Assembly (NCBI GenBank): GCA_038501625.1
Contig: JAZAYU010000018.1
Coordinates: 9,192,397-9,256,396, forward strand
Source of the DNA: Corbicula japonica
Taxonomy: Eukaryota > Mollusca > Bivalvia > Venerida > Cyrenidae
Reading direction: 5' to 3'
DNA: 64,000 bases
Shown: piece after piece, positions 19,910 to 32,011 of the stretch
Layout of the letters: each line of letters opens with the position of its first letter
How positions within the stretch are numbered: the first letter of the stretch is position 1
The notes under the pieces: generated by a model
Seen by the model: the letters and a program-made list of their open reading frames with translations, nothing else
Database searches by the model: none
Told to the model about the DNA's origin: nothing
Translations under genes and position numbers: made by a program

Positions 19910-21990
19910 TATATATAGGTAAATTTATTTTTTTATAAATTTTAATATATGAAAGTTATAAAATTGTCTTACCTATTTTGATATCCCAAATATTGTTATA
20001 CACATTTAGTTTGACAATCAGGAAGTAACTGATATTAAAACGACAAACCGTTTATAACCGTTAAATATAAGGTTCAAGGCTCGTTCATATCATTGTATAG
20101 TATTTAAAAACATATTACAAACTTAGTTTTAGATGTTAAACGGTCGAGTTATTCAACCAAAGAACACACTTTGACAGAAAATATCGTATTTGTTTTCTTC
20201 CTTCTTTACTTTTTAATTTTCTTTTTTCGGCTTTGCAAACATGAAAATGTCAATGAATAGCCTTGTAAAAAGGTTATTATTACCTTCTGTATGAGAACAG
20301 TTCAAAGGCCCAATACAAACAATGTTTTAACGTTTTAAACAAGCAACAATGATAACAGATAACAGACAAGGAAGACACATCATGTATCATGTTAACATAA
20401 TATTTGTTAACAAGTATATATGTTGAAAACTTCCAACAAAAAAATATAATTAATCCCCTAGCTTGTCTTTAATATTCCTTTCCCTGTCAGGCAAGTTGAA
20501 TTTAAGTGAAATATTAGTAAAAAAACATAACCTCTTTCATATGTTGTAAAACATTGTGTCGTATTCTTCCTTGTAACAAGATACTAGTAACATCGTATCG
20601 AATAACAACATCAAGAGTAACAATACTGTTGCAAATAATAACAAAGTGTATAAAAGGAAGACGAATAAAATGTGTCTTTTTAAGTCATTTCAAATAATGT
20701 AAAACCATATCATGAATTATCGTGTAGTCAAGGGGTTTGCGTATGGGTGGGGTAGAGGAGATGCGGGTCAGTAAAGTCTGGATGTAGTTACTCCCCCAGT
20801 TGTTTTATTTCAATTCAAACTGTTTAAAATGAAGTGTAAGGAGTAGCAATTCAGGTACCCTATCATTTTTTTAATTGCCAGTTTGTTCTATTCAAAACTT
20901 ACACAAAATCATTTCAGTGGTAAAGGAAAAATCGTTGTATCCGCAACTTCCAAATTAAAAAAAATGATATAATTTTTTATTTATTAAAAACTCAAATGCT
21001 TAATAAAAAAAAAAACATGATTTTGAGCCTGAAAATTCTGAAACTGAATAAGCCGAGATTTAAAAAAGGTGCCACTATTAATACGATAAAAGAATGCCGA
21101 GAATTATAGCACGTTTTAACTTATTTTCTCGTTTAAGAGTATGGAGTGAGGCCAATATATAGGTGTAGAGCTTGTGGTATTTTTTCCTGATCGACTTTAC
21201 AGATTTTTTCGGCCGAAATGCGTTTACTTCATGAGATGGATACACGATTTCCTTCAATTGGAGGTAAACGTTTGAATTCAGCGATCTAGCATCGTTGTAT
21301 GCAGCATCTGAAGCGATCTAATTACACACCACTTTTTCATTTTTTATTTACAAATACCAATGACCTTTACATAAAATGTAATATATAGATCCTTGCAAAT
21401 ACATTTTTCTTGGATTTATTTTTCAACAGTCGAATGATTCTTGTTTTCAGTAAATTCACAGTTTTATTTGTCTCCTGGTGCAAAAAGAACAATTGTTTGC
21501 GTAATATTTGACCGTTACTCGACTTCAGGTGGCCCGCGCTATCAAAAGACACAAACATGCTTACTAATCGGGAGGTGGAGTTTACCCAGAAAAAAGTAAA
21601 GAAATCGATCGTAATTGGCTAATTTGCTTTACCATAACGTGTTTTTACATGTAAATTTGATTTGCGACAAGTGAGAGTGAAATACAAATTAACTTTATGA
21701 CACGACGATTTGAGAAAAACGGATGTCGGCGAATTTAGAGCTTGTCAGATATTTGTGTGGGGTTGTAAACGGTTGGTGTGTCCCACAACAGTGCAAATGG
21801 CTTTGGGGGACATTTCACTGTTTATTGAATATGAAGCCATCCCGACAAAGATTAAAGCCGCATACCGGTAGAGCAATCGTCCCGAAAAAAGTTTGTTAAG
21901 CAATTAAGGCATACCGGCGCCTGAATGTCATAATGGCCCTGCAGTAGGCCCTGAATTTAACAAATGTATTTTTGAAAATTTAAGTTGATG
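19910..21990. other. gene-free AT-rich stretch
   Basis: No exon signature, long frame or clear repeat boundary was recognised. Only short AT runs occur. Confidence 0.6.
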
Positions 21991-22093
21991 AAAAGGGAAC
22001 TTTGAAAGCCACCGATACCGACAAATATGATAATGTTTCAAGCACAGTTTGATTGAGTCTTTTCATGGGTATTAAATGAAATGCATATTATGC

Positions 22094-22260
22094 TTGTTTG
22101 TTTGATCTCATTTTCCATTATGCTGTTTGTATGCTATGTTTCCTGATATTTATTTCCGTGTGTGTGTGTATGTATGTATGTGATTAATGTGCCTATTTGC
22201 TCTTGTTTAAGTATGTTATACTTACTGAGCTATATATGAATAAACTTGAAACTTGAAACT
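22094..22260 (+). mobile_element. 5'-truncated retroelement 3' end inserted in another repeat
   Basis: About 165 bp ending ATGAATAAACTTGAAACTTGAAACT, i.e. a polyadenylation-like AATAAA followed by a short CTTGAAA repeat tail. It splits a copy of a dispersed repeat whose uninterrupted form is seen at 23400-23610. Confidence 0.55.
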
Positions 22261-22825
22261 CCCCACGCCACTAAGCTTGGGGTTGAGTGCAACTAAATTC
22301 TTCAATACTAACATCTACTGTAAAAATGTACGTTTCTTTTTTTAAATCTAATTATAAAATTTAATGTTACACACTGAGTGGTACAAGTTTTAACACACCC
22401 GTGTTATTATTAATTGCCACTAACTGATACGTTAATCTCACTAGCCAGCTTGCTCCGGAGAAGATCGGGTGTCATATTAAAATGGTGTGAAAAACTTAAT
22501 TGACAAATTTAATTTGACGAGACGTGAAGGGACAACAGCAAGCGTAATGTTAATTTATACTAAAAGGAAATATTTCAAATTAGCGATCGGAGCCTCTCAC
22601 ATTCTCATTTAACATATTGTCTTTTGAATCCTAGTGAGCGATGCAATTACTTGAGCAAAATGTAAGATAAGAAGCTAAGAACACACAATACACTAAAACT
22701 ATAATGTGAATTGTTCCTATTTAAACTCATTGGAAAACAATGCCTCATATAGCAATATTTTCATATAATAACATTTGCCTGCATTCATCTCTGCGTGTAT
22801 TCATAACGAAAGGGAAGTGTGTAAA

Positions 22826-22900
22826 TGACGTCACGCCTCGTTGTTTTATCTCTCGCGAGACAACGAGATGTCAACAATGGCCGCTCTCATGCTACGCTCG
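22826..22900 (+). promoter_or_regulatory. promoter-like block: CRE, TCTCGCGAGA and YY1-like motif
   Basis: Perfect CRE palindrome TGACGTCA (22826-22833), perfect TCTCGCGAGA (22851-22860, the element bound by BANP in mammals) and AACAATGGCCGC (about 22874), a YY1-like downstream element. CpGs are locally dense in an AT-rich region. No coding gene was found on either side. Confidence 0.5.
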
Positions 22901-23399
22901 AAAAAACGATTATCAGTGTAATAAAAATTAGGTTTTACAATTATCATATTCGTCGTCATCGATTGATTACGAAAATTGTATTATTCAAAATATTTATAAT
23001 CATTTAAACAAATGTTATAACCAGCCGAACGTATTCCTTTAATATGAAACCAATAATAATACAATTTCGATTTTAAACGACGGTGTGCGTATGGCGATAA
23101 ACATGGAACCTTTAATGCGGTATATCAGATAAATACCATTCCATGTTAAGCGGCGTATAGTCCCTTTTAAATGAATGGGTTTTCCTTAAATGAGAAAACA
23201 GTCGGCTGAGCTAAACAGAATAAAATTTTGACAGTGGATCAGAAAATATATAAATCATGGTTATCACAGACAACGCCAAAATTCAAAAAGCAGGAAGTAT
23301 ATTGAGAAGTGATTGAACAAAAATCAAGTCTATATTGGCTGGAATATGGAAATCACCCATATTCAACTGGCCAAAATATTTAAACAAAAGAAATTTTAG

Positions 23400-24965
23400 A
23401 CAAAGATGAAAAGGAACTTGAAAGCCACCAAACACGACAAATATAAAAATAACGCAGGCTCGGTTTGATTGAGCTTGTTCATCTGCAGTAATGGAAATGC
23501 ACATTACTGTCCACGCCACCTAGCCCCGTGTTGAGCGCATCTCTTACACCAATAAACAGTACAATTTTGATCCATCTCAAACGATGATATGCAAATGACG
23601 GAGAACATGGAACTAGAAATAGAAGTAGTATTAACCATGTTCAAAAGTATTGTGCTCAACGACCTTCAAAGGACATCACTGATAGCAGTAATGATTAAAT
23701 ATAAGGGGAGACCTTTTACAGCTTCCACACGGCACAATTAACGCTACTGTGATATTTAAAGATCAGAGAGATTGTCGGTCAAGAAATTCTCTAAAACAAA
23801 GTGTACATGGTGCTGCTGTATCAAATGTCACATAATGATATTGCGTATCGACGTCTCCCGCGGAAAGCCTGAACCGAGAAACAACAAGAATCAGCTTCAA
23901 TAATGACCCTTTAATTCTAAATATAGAGTTTTGTTCAAAGAACACGAAATTGACCTCAGGAAAGAAAAAACATACAGATTGCTTTTTAGTCTGTACCATT
24001 GTGACAATCACGCTTTGAAGTCATATTAAATCGGATCTGCGGCTTTGAAATGTATTTCCGGAGGTTTAGACAGACACTCCTTTAACTAATAAGCTGGAAA
24101 TAATTATAATTGGGGCGCGTCACGGGAAAAGGTACCTTCGGACTGTTGACGTCAAACTTTAAAATGACGTAAAAAATTTGAGCAGACATCATTATTTAGT
24201 ATGCATTTCGCGGTAAAAATGCCATTTTATTTTCAAAATATGTATTACAATCACATTTGAATTATAAGAAATTGATTTAAAGTAGTAAGTTCTTTCCAAA
24301 TTTAGTAAAAACTAAAATATAACTAAAATGAGCGAAGGTACCTTTTTCCCGTGACGTGCCCCATATGCAATTTAATATAATTACTCGTATTGCGGATATT
24401 TACTAGAAAAGAAAAAGATGAACTTTTAATTATGACTCCGAACCAAAACACAAATATAACTTTAAAAAGCAAGCTTGGACGTGGACTTTTATTATTGCTG
24501 TCAGAATACACATTTTTCCGCGACGCTTCCCAATTTGTTATAACGTAAACAATTTTGAAGCAAAGAAGTACTCAACACACTTTAAGAACGGTTAAGTTTA
24601 CTTAGACATAGTAAGACTTACTAACTGTCACTGTATGTGTGAATTATTTTAAGAAATCATTTGAAATAATTACAACTGAAATTAGAAGAAACATGTATTC
24701 AATAACTGACACATGTTCTTTTGTCAAATCAAAGCAAGTTAAATTGAAATTTTTACCTGCATTTAACAGATTATATATAATGTCCAGAGCCAAACAACCA
24801 TAATGGATGGTGGCGAAAAGTCTAAAGAAGACAACACAAAAAAAGTTTTATTTTTAATCAGAGCCTCATCATTGTACATACATGTACAATTCATCGATGC
24901 TAATAAAGGTAAAATGTCACTCAATTTGAGTATCAAGAGACTATACAACAACTTATCTTACATGC
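23400..24965. repeat. segmental duplication, copy 1
   Basis: Diverged match to 30640-31897 in the same orientation, with shared stretches at GTGCTCAACGACCTTCAA, GAGATTGTCGGTCAAG, TCAGCTTCAATAATGA and TATACAACAACTTATCTT. It carries a 251-bp MITE (24112-24362) missing from copy 2. No intact gene. Confidence 0.8.
24112..24362. mobile_element. MITE, GGGGCRCGTCACGGG family, copy 1
   Basis: 251 bp with terminal inverted repeats GGGGCGCGTCACGGGAAAAG and (complement) GGGGCACGTCACGGGAAAAA, followed by GGTACCTTCG on both sides. Absent at the matching place in the other duplicate near 31330. Confidence 0.82.
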
Positions 24966-25099
24966 TTCGCTTAAAAAAGACTTAAATAAAAAGAGACCAT
25001 ATAGACCGTGGTAATCAAACCACAGCTGAAGTCGAAAGAAATAACATTCTAAATTTCAAAATAATTATCCTTAAAAAAAGTTTGTATGTGTGCAAACCT

Positions 25100-25170
25100 A
25101 ACAGAAGTCTGTTTGTCTCTCTGTCCGTCCGTCCGTCCGTCCATCTGTCCGTCAGTCTGTCTGTCTGTCT
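25100..25170. repeat. (GTCC)n/(GTCT)n microsatellite
   Basis: Short GTCC then GTCT repeats preceded by GTGTGCAAACC. A similar tract near 58430 suggests both sit in copies of one repeat family. Confidence 0.8.
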
Positions 25171-25719
25171 TAAAAACATGAAATAATTCGGGCTTCACAC
25201 ACTTTAAACAACCCAACTGTTTTCCATGCCCAAACGAAAACCATCAAATATCGATTCAATCCTAAATACAGGGGAAGTTTAAATCACTAATGCAACAAGG
25301 TAAAACTAAGAGTTTAATAGAAATTTGAATTCTAACTTAAGTTAACTTAAAGAAACGGCATCGCTGTACGTTTCTCCAAGTTATGAAGGTTTCTATGGAA
25401 ATTTAGCAAAGAACCTAGAAGCTCTAACTGATCCTTATTTTTCTGTACCCAATGAATATTAACCATGTTCTTGCTAAGTTTGCTCCAGGTGCTATATATG
25501 GTCTCGTTAGAATCATTGATTACTAACCTTTTTGCTTGACAATGTCATTACTTTTGTGTTTTATATGCATACGGTATAAGAAACGAAGTTTGAATAAGTA
25601 AGATCTGTATAATAGTTTCAATATTTTCACGATGTCTTTTGATACACCTCCCTGCTATTTATTTACACGACAATAACTGTAAGTACACACCTACTCTTTA
25701 ATTTGCCGTAGGCCGATAA

Positions 25720-26319
25720 CACAGGTGTCCGTATCATTGTTGAGAAATAAAATTCCAATAAAGAAAAAAAATGTTTAAGATTATATAAAGGTTGCCATGT
25801 AGCGGGTCCCAAACCTTGATAGTGACCTCAAAGAACTGAAAAATTTTGTCATGTATACAAACAAATCTAGCTTAAACAATACAGCAATAGATTAGTCTTA
25901 CATTATGCTAACATGTCGCGAATACCGATTGGCATTTCCTCAAAACGATTTTTGTTAGAGCTTTCCATATCGGCTCAAACATTGCCAAACGTTTTAGTCG
26001 ACATCGATGAGGTGATCGCAAAAATCCATTTTGGTTACGGCATTACCTAGTGTCTTTCCGCTTATAAGAAATATTCACACTAACAAAAAATAGGTTTGAG
26101 AAAATTCGTTTCGATTTTCGCGACATGTTAGCATAATGTAAGACTATCTATTGCTGCATTGTTTAAGCTAGATTTGTTTGTATACATGACAAAATTTTTC
26201 AGTTCTTTGAGGTCACTATCAGTGTATGGAACCCGCTACATGGCAACCTTTATATAACCTTAAAAAAAATTTTTTCTTTATTGGAAATTTATTTTTCAAC
26301 AATGATACGGACACCTGTG
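25720..26319. mobile_element. 600-bp foldback element with 202-bp arms
   Basis: Near-perfect inverted repeat: arms 25720-25921 and 26118-26319, ends CACAGGTGTCCGTATCATTG. The spacer of about 196 bp has no frame. Likely a MITE or foldback transposon. Confidence 0.88.
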
Positions 26320-26834
26320 GTTGATAATTTTGAAAATTACCAGCAGTAACAATAGAAATCACGAGACAAGGTTGTTCCATGCCGTGATTGGACTAGTTGT
26401 TCTTTATATTGAATAACGGGTTCACGTGCATGGAACAAACTCTCCTGCGCATATTTAAAAGCATTTTGAAAAAAAATCAGCACATACAACATTTTGTACA
26501 TTTTTAGCAAAGCCGTAAATCACACCCTGGTAACGGCTCTTCCAATTACAGGTGGCACTCTCACATACCGCTCAGGGTAAATAAATTTAGAGGAGAGGTG
26601 GTGTAAGTATTTCCTTTGTTTCTGCGGAAATTCAAAATTTTCAAAAAAAAAATAAACATATGAGCGCTCTTGTGAAAAAATAATGGCTATGTTCTGCAAG
26701 TGTAACAACATTTCATCTTGAAATAAACAAACTACGGAGAGTTAAACACGAAAGTTTGACTCAAAAATGTCATATGTCAAAATAAAACTTTAAAGTAAAA
26801 TACTCAAAGAATAATTCAAATTTATTCATTTTTG

Positions 26835-29095
26835 ATACGGTATTGAATCGTCCTGTCTTCCTACAACAACTCGCTCAAATTCCGAGACTTGATCTGTTTT
26901 ATTTAATGAATGACTCGTTTTTAAAGATGGACAGTGGTTCCAAAACGGCACTCCCATCGCATAGGTGTGTAATTGTTTGACGCTCACAAAGTACAGCTAC
27001 AGAAAAGTCTTCAAAAATGTGAAGAAATCGTAAGTAATTTTGTTAAAGTATATGTGGGAGGTCAATATTCTCAAAGCAAATCTTAATAGTTACTATGCGT
27101 CTCAATGTTCTTATATTTTAACAATTGTCTACTAAAATTGAAACGATAAAGAGAAGATTAGCGTGTAAAATTGCAACGATTTTGTTCAGTCTTTTATTTG
27201 TAATTATTTAAAACAGAACAAATCTTTGTATGTGTCAATAGAGTACATGTAATTGCTTAGGATAATTTTGTTGAAAGAAGAGTGAGTTACATGTAATAGG
27301 ATGCGATCAAAACTATCAAACCTATTTAAAACAATTAATACTCTGGGTAACAGAAATGCACGAATCATTCTTGTTTATATTTGGCATGAATGTTAACCTC
27401 CATGAGACTGAATGCCATGCACAAACCCCAGAATTTTATCTCAAATTGTCGAAGTCATAGGTCATGTCAGATCTTGTTTGGCACATAATTTTTAAAGACT
27501 TAAGAGAGTTGAAAAAAGTTTCAGATATTTGGCCAGACAAGATGTGAAAATCTGTCTGACCGAAACACGATATTTAGCTGCTTCCGTAAAAGACAATATT
27601 GTTTCTCTTACATTGCAAAAATGTCATTCATCAATAAGGCAACTACAACGGAAAATAATTATCTAGTGGACTGTTAAGTTATGTTTGGTACGGACAACAC
27701 CATCAAGTACATGCTATGCCCGCCGCCTGTCAAAATAACTAGCATTTATAATATTATTAAACATAATGTTTCTTTGCGGCTTACATTTGAGTAAAGTAAG
27801 TTTACTATCTCTTTATCTATGGTTAGATTTAAGCCAAGACAAGGAAAACTACACCAAGGTCGGACTTTTGACTTCTAAGTGTGACCTTGACCTTTAAGGT
27901 ATGTGTCTGGGATTTGCATGCCACACTTTGTCTTGTAAAGTTCAATATTTATGCCAAATGAATAAAAGATTGTTTGGTGTATGGCAAAGTTACAGCCTAA
28001 ATGTTTAGCTAAACAAGCACTTATATGATCTTTGACCTAAAGTGTGGCATTGACCTTCAAGACTAGAGATTAGGCATAATACTCAGTCAGAAAAAAGGGT
28101 AACTCCATACTTATCGAAGTTATTACCAGTTAAAGCTGTAAAACGACCTTTGACCATAACTTACCTTGACCTAGGGCGGTAACTCAAGTTAGTGTCAATA
28201 TATATAGTTATTGGACCGATATCTATAGTCCTTGATATCGTAGATATTGGGCGATAACCATACATTTTGTCAATAACTATGGTAATCGGACCAATAACTA
28301 TGTATATCGCCGAAAACTAAAGTTACCGACCGAAAACTATAGTTCTCGACGTTAACCATAAACTAGGGTTTTCATCAACGTTTACCTATGGTTTCCGATA
28401 ATATTGTGTAATTGTCACAAAACTCTAAATAGTAATAGGTATTCTAGGTTATCGTTTTGCCATTGAAACTGTTTGGCATGCGGGATGCCCGATTCAATAT
28501 CCATGGGTATCGGCTAGTAACCCTAATTATTGGTGAAAACCATAGTTCTCGATCGATGACCATAGTTGTCGTTCATATGTATTGCAATTGTGCAAACCGC
28601 TTGCCATAGGCTTTAAAACAGGAACCCACAGTTTGAAGGTGGCAAAATCTTCTTTCAGCTAAAATATAATAGGCGAGTACTCTGATTGGGATATATAAAG
28701 TTTTCTTCTGTTTAAAAAAAAAGTTACAAGTAAAAGAGTAAACAAAATCGTTGCGATTTTACACGTTAATCTTCCCTTTAACGTTCCAATTTTAGTAAAA
28801 ACTTGTTAAAAAATAAGAAAATTGAGACACATAGAAACTTTTTAGATTTGTTTTGCGTATATTGACCTCCTATATATACTTAAACAAAATTAATGACGAT
28901 TTCTTCAGATGTTTGAAGACTTTTCTGTAGCTATACTTCGTGATTGCCAAACAATTACACACTTGTGCGATGGGAGTGCCGTTTTGAATTGAAACCGCCG
29001 ACCATCTTAAAAACTAGTCATTCATTGAATAAAATAAACCAAGGCTTGGAATTTGAACTGGTTGTGGTAGGAAGACAGGACAAAACGATACCGTC
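26835..29095. mobile_element. 2.26-kb element with arms of about 400 bp
   Basis: Diverged inverted arms at about 26835-27225 and 28690-29095 (shared CCTGTCTTCCTAC, GGCACTCCCATCGC, AAATYGCAACGATTTTGTT). The spacer has no long frame and contains CCTTGACCTTT-type repeats and AACTATAGTT-like motifs. No transposase seen, so a non-autonomous foldback element is the best guess. Confidence 0.75.
28195..28580. repeat. degenerate AACTATAGTT repeats
   Basis: About a dozen loosely spaced variants of CGAAAACTATAGTTCTCG, with AACTATRGT or AACCATAGTT cores, partly palindromic. They lie within the spacer of the 2.26-kb inverted element. Confidence 0.6.
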
Positions 29096-29784
29096 TCTTA
29101 CCATGTGCAAAATATAGATACATTAGTATCATTCATTTGTGCAAAGTTTCACTGAACGGCATTTAGCCGTTATTGAGATTTTGATAATTTTCTTTATATC
29201 GATGAACGTGCTTGGGAGGAGTGTAGTAAGCTCTTAAATTTATTTATATATAAACTCAAACGAGAACATCGTTTGTGATGTTTTTGAAGTAGTTGGGATT
29301 AAGGTATCCACCCACAACCCCTATACCCCCTATAATTCTTGACTTCAGTGCTTTCTTTTTTAAAAATACATGAATATGGACATGTCAGTTAAACATAAAA
29401 AAAAGTTACAATATTTTTTGAAATTGGTTTTTTATCCACTCCTGCTTTGCAGCGAAAATTTGGCTAATGACATTATAATCACTTATTTTTCAATGGATAC
29501 GTTAATCTCCCTAACATACAAACATATTTTTCGAAAGTAAAAATATTCTTACATTAAATAATGCAGCAGAAAGAACCTTTTCGTTTTCATCCTACTATTT
29601 GACCAAACACATTTTTAAGTTTGCTTTATTCACCTGTATCTACCTATCTTTTTACAGGAATTTTTTACACTGTGCAGACACTATAATAGTTCCTTCCCAA
29701 GGTTAGAAACCGTCAACGGACTGAAATGTTACATATGGGTTCATAGTCTGGCATTTATAAAAGAATATATTCACCCGACTTTGA
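29096..29784. other. gene-free stretch
   Basis: AT-rich, without a recognisable exon or repeat boundary. Confidence 0.55.
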
Positions 29785-30005
29785 CACTTTTACCACCTGA
29801 TCATCGATATATTTGTCGCCCGTTAACAGTCGGCGCCAAAGGCAGCCACAGAACATTGGCATTTATTCCTTATAGGTACCCGTTTATACACCTGGGTGAA
29901 GGCTTAATGTTTTGCTCAAGGAAACAGACCAGACTGGGGCTCGGACCCGGGACCCTTCGCTCCCTAAGCGAGCACAATACTACTGAACTACCGTTGCTTT
30001 TTTAT
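29785..30005 (-). repeat. tRNA-derived SINE, copy 2
   Basis: On the complement: A-box-like GGTAGTTCAGTAG, B-box-like GGTCCGAGCCC, then CACCCAGGTGTATAAACGGG and TGGCTGCCTTTGG, matching copy 1 at 12455. The short frame across it is not a gene. Confidence 0.8.
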
Positions 30006-30234
30006 ACTCAATGAGCTAATAGCTGCACATAAAGGACGTGTGATTGCTTATTTGTCAATTTTAAAATTACCTCCCTTTCAATTAAAGACTGTTATATTTT
30101 AAGATATATTTTACTGAATATATGTGTGTTTTGTGTAGTATTGCATTCATTTCCACTGCAATGAGACCTTCTTATCATTTTGTGACATGGTGTTAGATCT
30201 GACTTAGAGAAAAGGATTTAAAGAGAAATTGGAA

Positions 30235-30890
30235 AGCTTCCGAATACGACGATTATGAAAATATTGCAGATTGATTTATCCTGTTCATGAGTAGTAATGG
30301 AAACGCTTAATTCCTCCAACGCCGCCAAGCCCAAGGTTGTGCGCAACTAAATATTTAAAACCAATAATACAATTTCGATCCATCCAAAACGACGGTGTGC
30401 ATAATTATGGCGGTGTACGTAGAACCTTCAAATGAATACGGTTTAATCAGATAAATACCATTCCTTGTTTAGCGGCGTATAAAAGAATGGGTATTCGATA
30501 AACAAAAAAAAAAACAATGGGCGGAACTAAACAGAATAGAAATTTGAAAAGGGATCTGAAAATATAAATACTGCATATCACGGACAACGCCATAGGCAAC
30601 ATTTGACGCAGGAAGTATATCCTTGGGGAGTGATTGAAAATTATCCAAGTCTATATTGGCTGGAATATAAAATGCCCATATAAAACTGGCAAAATATATT
30701 TAAACAAAATACTTTTTAGAAATACTATTAAAGTTTTACATATAAGTATCGTGCTCAACGACCTTCAATGCGCCGTGGGTTGTAAAATGCATTTTTCTTT
30801 ACTGCCCATGAACAGGCTCAATCAAACCGAGCCTGCAATATTTTTATATTTCTCGTGTTCTGTGACTTGCAAAAGTTCCCTATTCATCTT
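30235..30890. mobile_element. TIR-type dispersed element of about 650 bp
   Basis: The left part (GCTTCCGAATACGACGATTATGAAAATATTGCAG, abbreviated form GAATACGACGATTATGAAAA) reappears inverted at 30790-30890 around CAATCAAACCGAGCCTGCAA. The interior GACGGTGTGC, ATAAATACCATTCC and GGACAACGCC blocks recur near 23030-23280, 59505 and 62150. No frame of note. Confidence 0.55.
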
Positions 30891-31897
30891 TTCAAGGACG
30901 TTATTGATTACTGTACTGAATGAATGTACGGGAGGACTTTTTACAGCCGTCAAACGGTACAAACAACGAAAAATCAGTGAGATTGTCGGTCAAGCAACTC
31001 TCTAGAACACACTCTGTAAATAATGCTGTATGAAATATCACATATAAGGATTGCGTTACGATATCACCAGTGGAAAGCTTGAATCGAGAAACAACTACAA
31101 TCAGCTTCAATAATGATCCTGTGATTTTTATTTTTTTGTGTAAATATTGAGTTTTGTTCAAAGAACAAGATATTTTCCTCAGGAAAGAAAATATTACATT
31201 GCTTTTAAGTCTGTACCATTGTGACAGTCAAGCTTTCAAGTCATATTAAATCGGATCTGCTGCTTTGAAATGTATTTCCGGAGGTTTAGACAGACGCTCC
31301 TATAAATCATAAGCTGGAAAGAATTATATTAAATTAAAACGATTTTCTTTGGTTTATGTTAACTGTTACTAGAAAAGGAATATGTGAACCCCGAAACAAA
31401 ACAAACACGACTACAGAATATATATACAAGCATGGAGATAGACTCATGTTAACATGGTTAACGCTGTTCTAAAGCTGCTTTTCCTGCGAGGCTTCCCAAT
31501 TTTTCATAATACAAACAATTTAAAGCAAGGAAGTACTTAACACAACTTTTATAACGATTTAGTTAGACCAAGTATATTTCTGTTACCTTATGTGTGAATT
31601 GTTTTAAGTTATCATTAGAAATAATGACAACGGAAATAAGAACTAAAGAATCATGTATTAAAAAACTGACACATATTCATTTGTCAAATCAAAGCATTAA
31701 ACAGATATATACAATGTCCAGAGTCAAACAACAATAATGGATGACAATGAAAGTCTAAAGCAGACAACGAAAATAGTTTTATTTTTTATCTGAGCCTCAT
31801 CAATGTACATAATTACAATTCATAATTTACATCCATGCTAATAAGCTAAAATGTCACTCAATGTGAGTCTCTAGAGACTATACAACAACTTATCTTG
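30640..31897. repeat. segmental duplication, copy 2
   Basis: Diverged partner of 23400-24965, ending about 115 bp before the stop codon of the minus-strand GPCR. It lacks the 251-bp MITE found in copy 1. Confidence 0.8.
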
Positions 31898-32011
31898 AAG
31901 TGCCAAACTCAATTCATTGGTGTATTTTCTATTAATTGTTTACTGCACAATCTCAAGATTGTGTTCAAAACTCACTTTTAATTATTGCTGTATTATGTAT
32001 TTAAATAGTTA

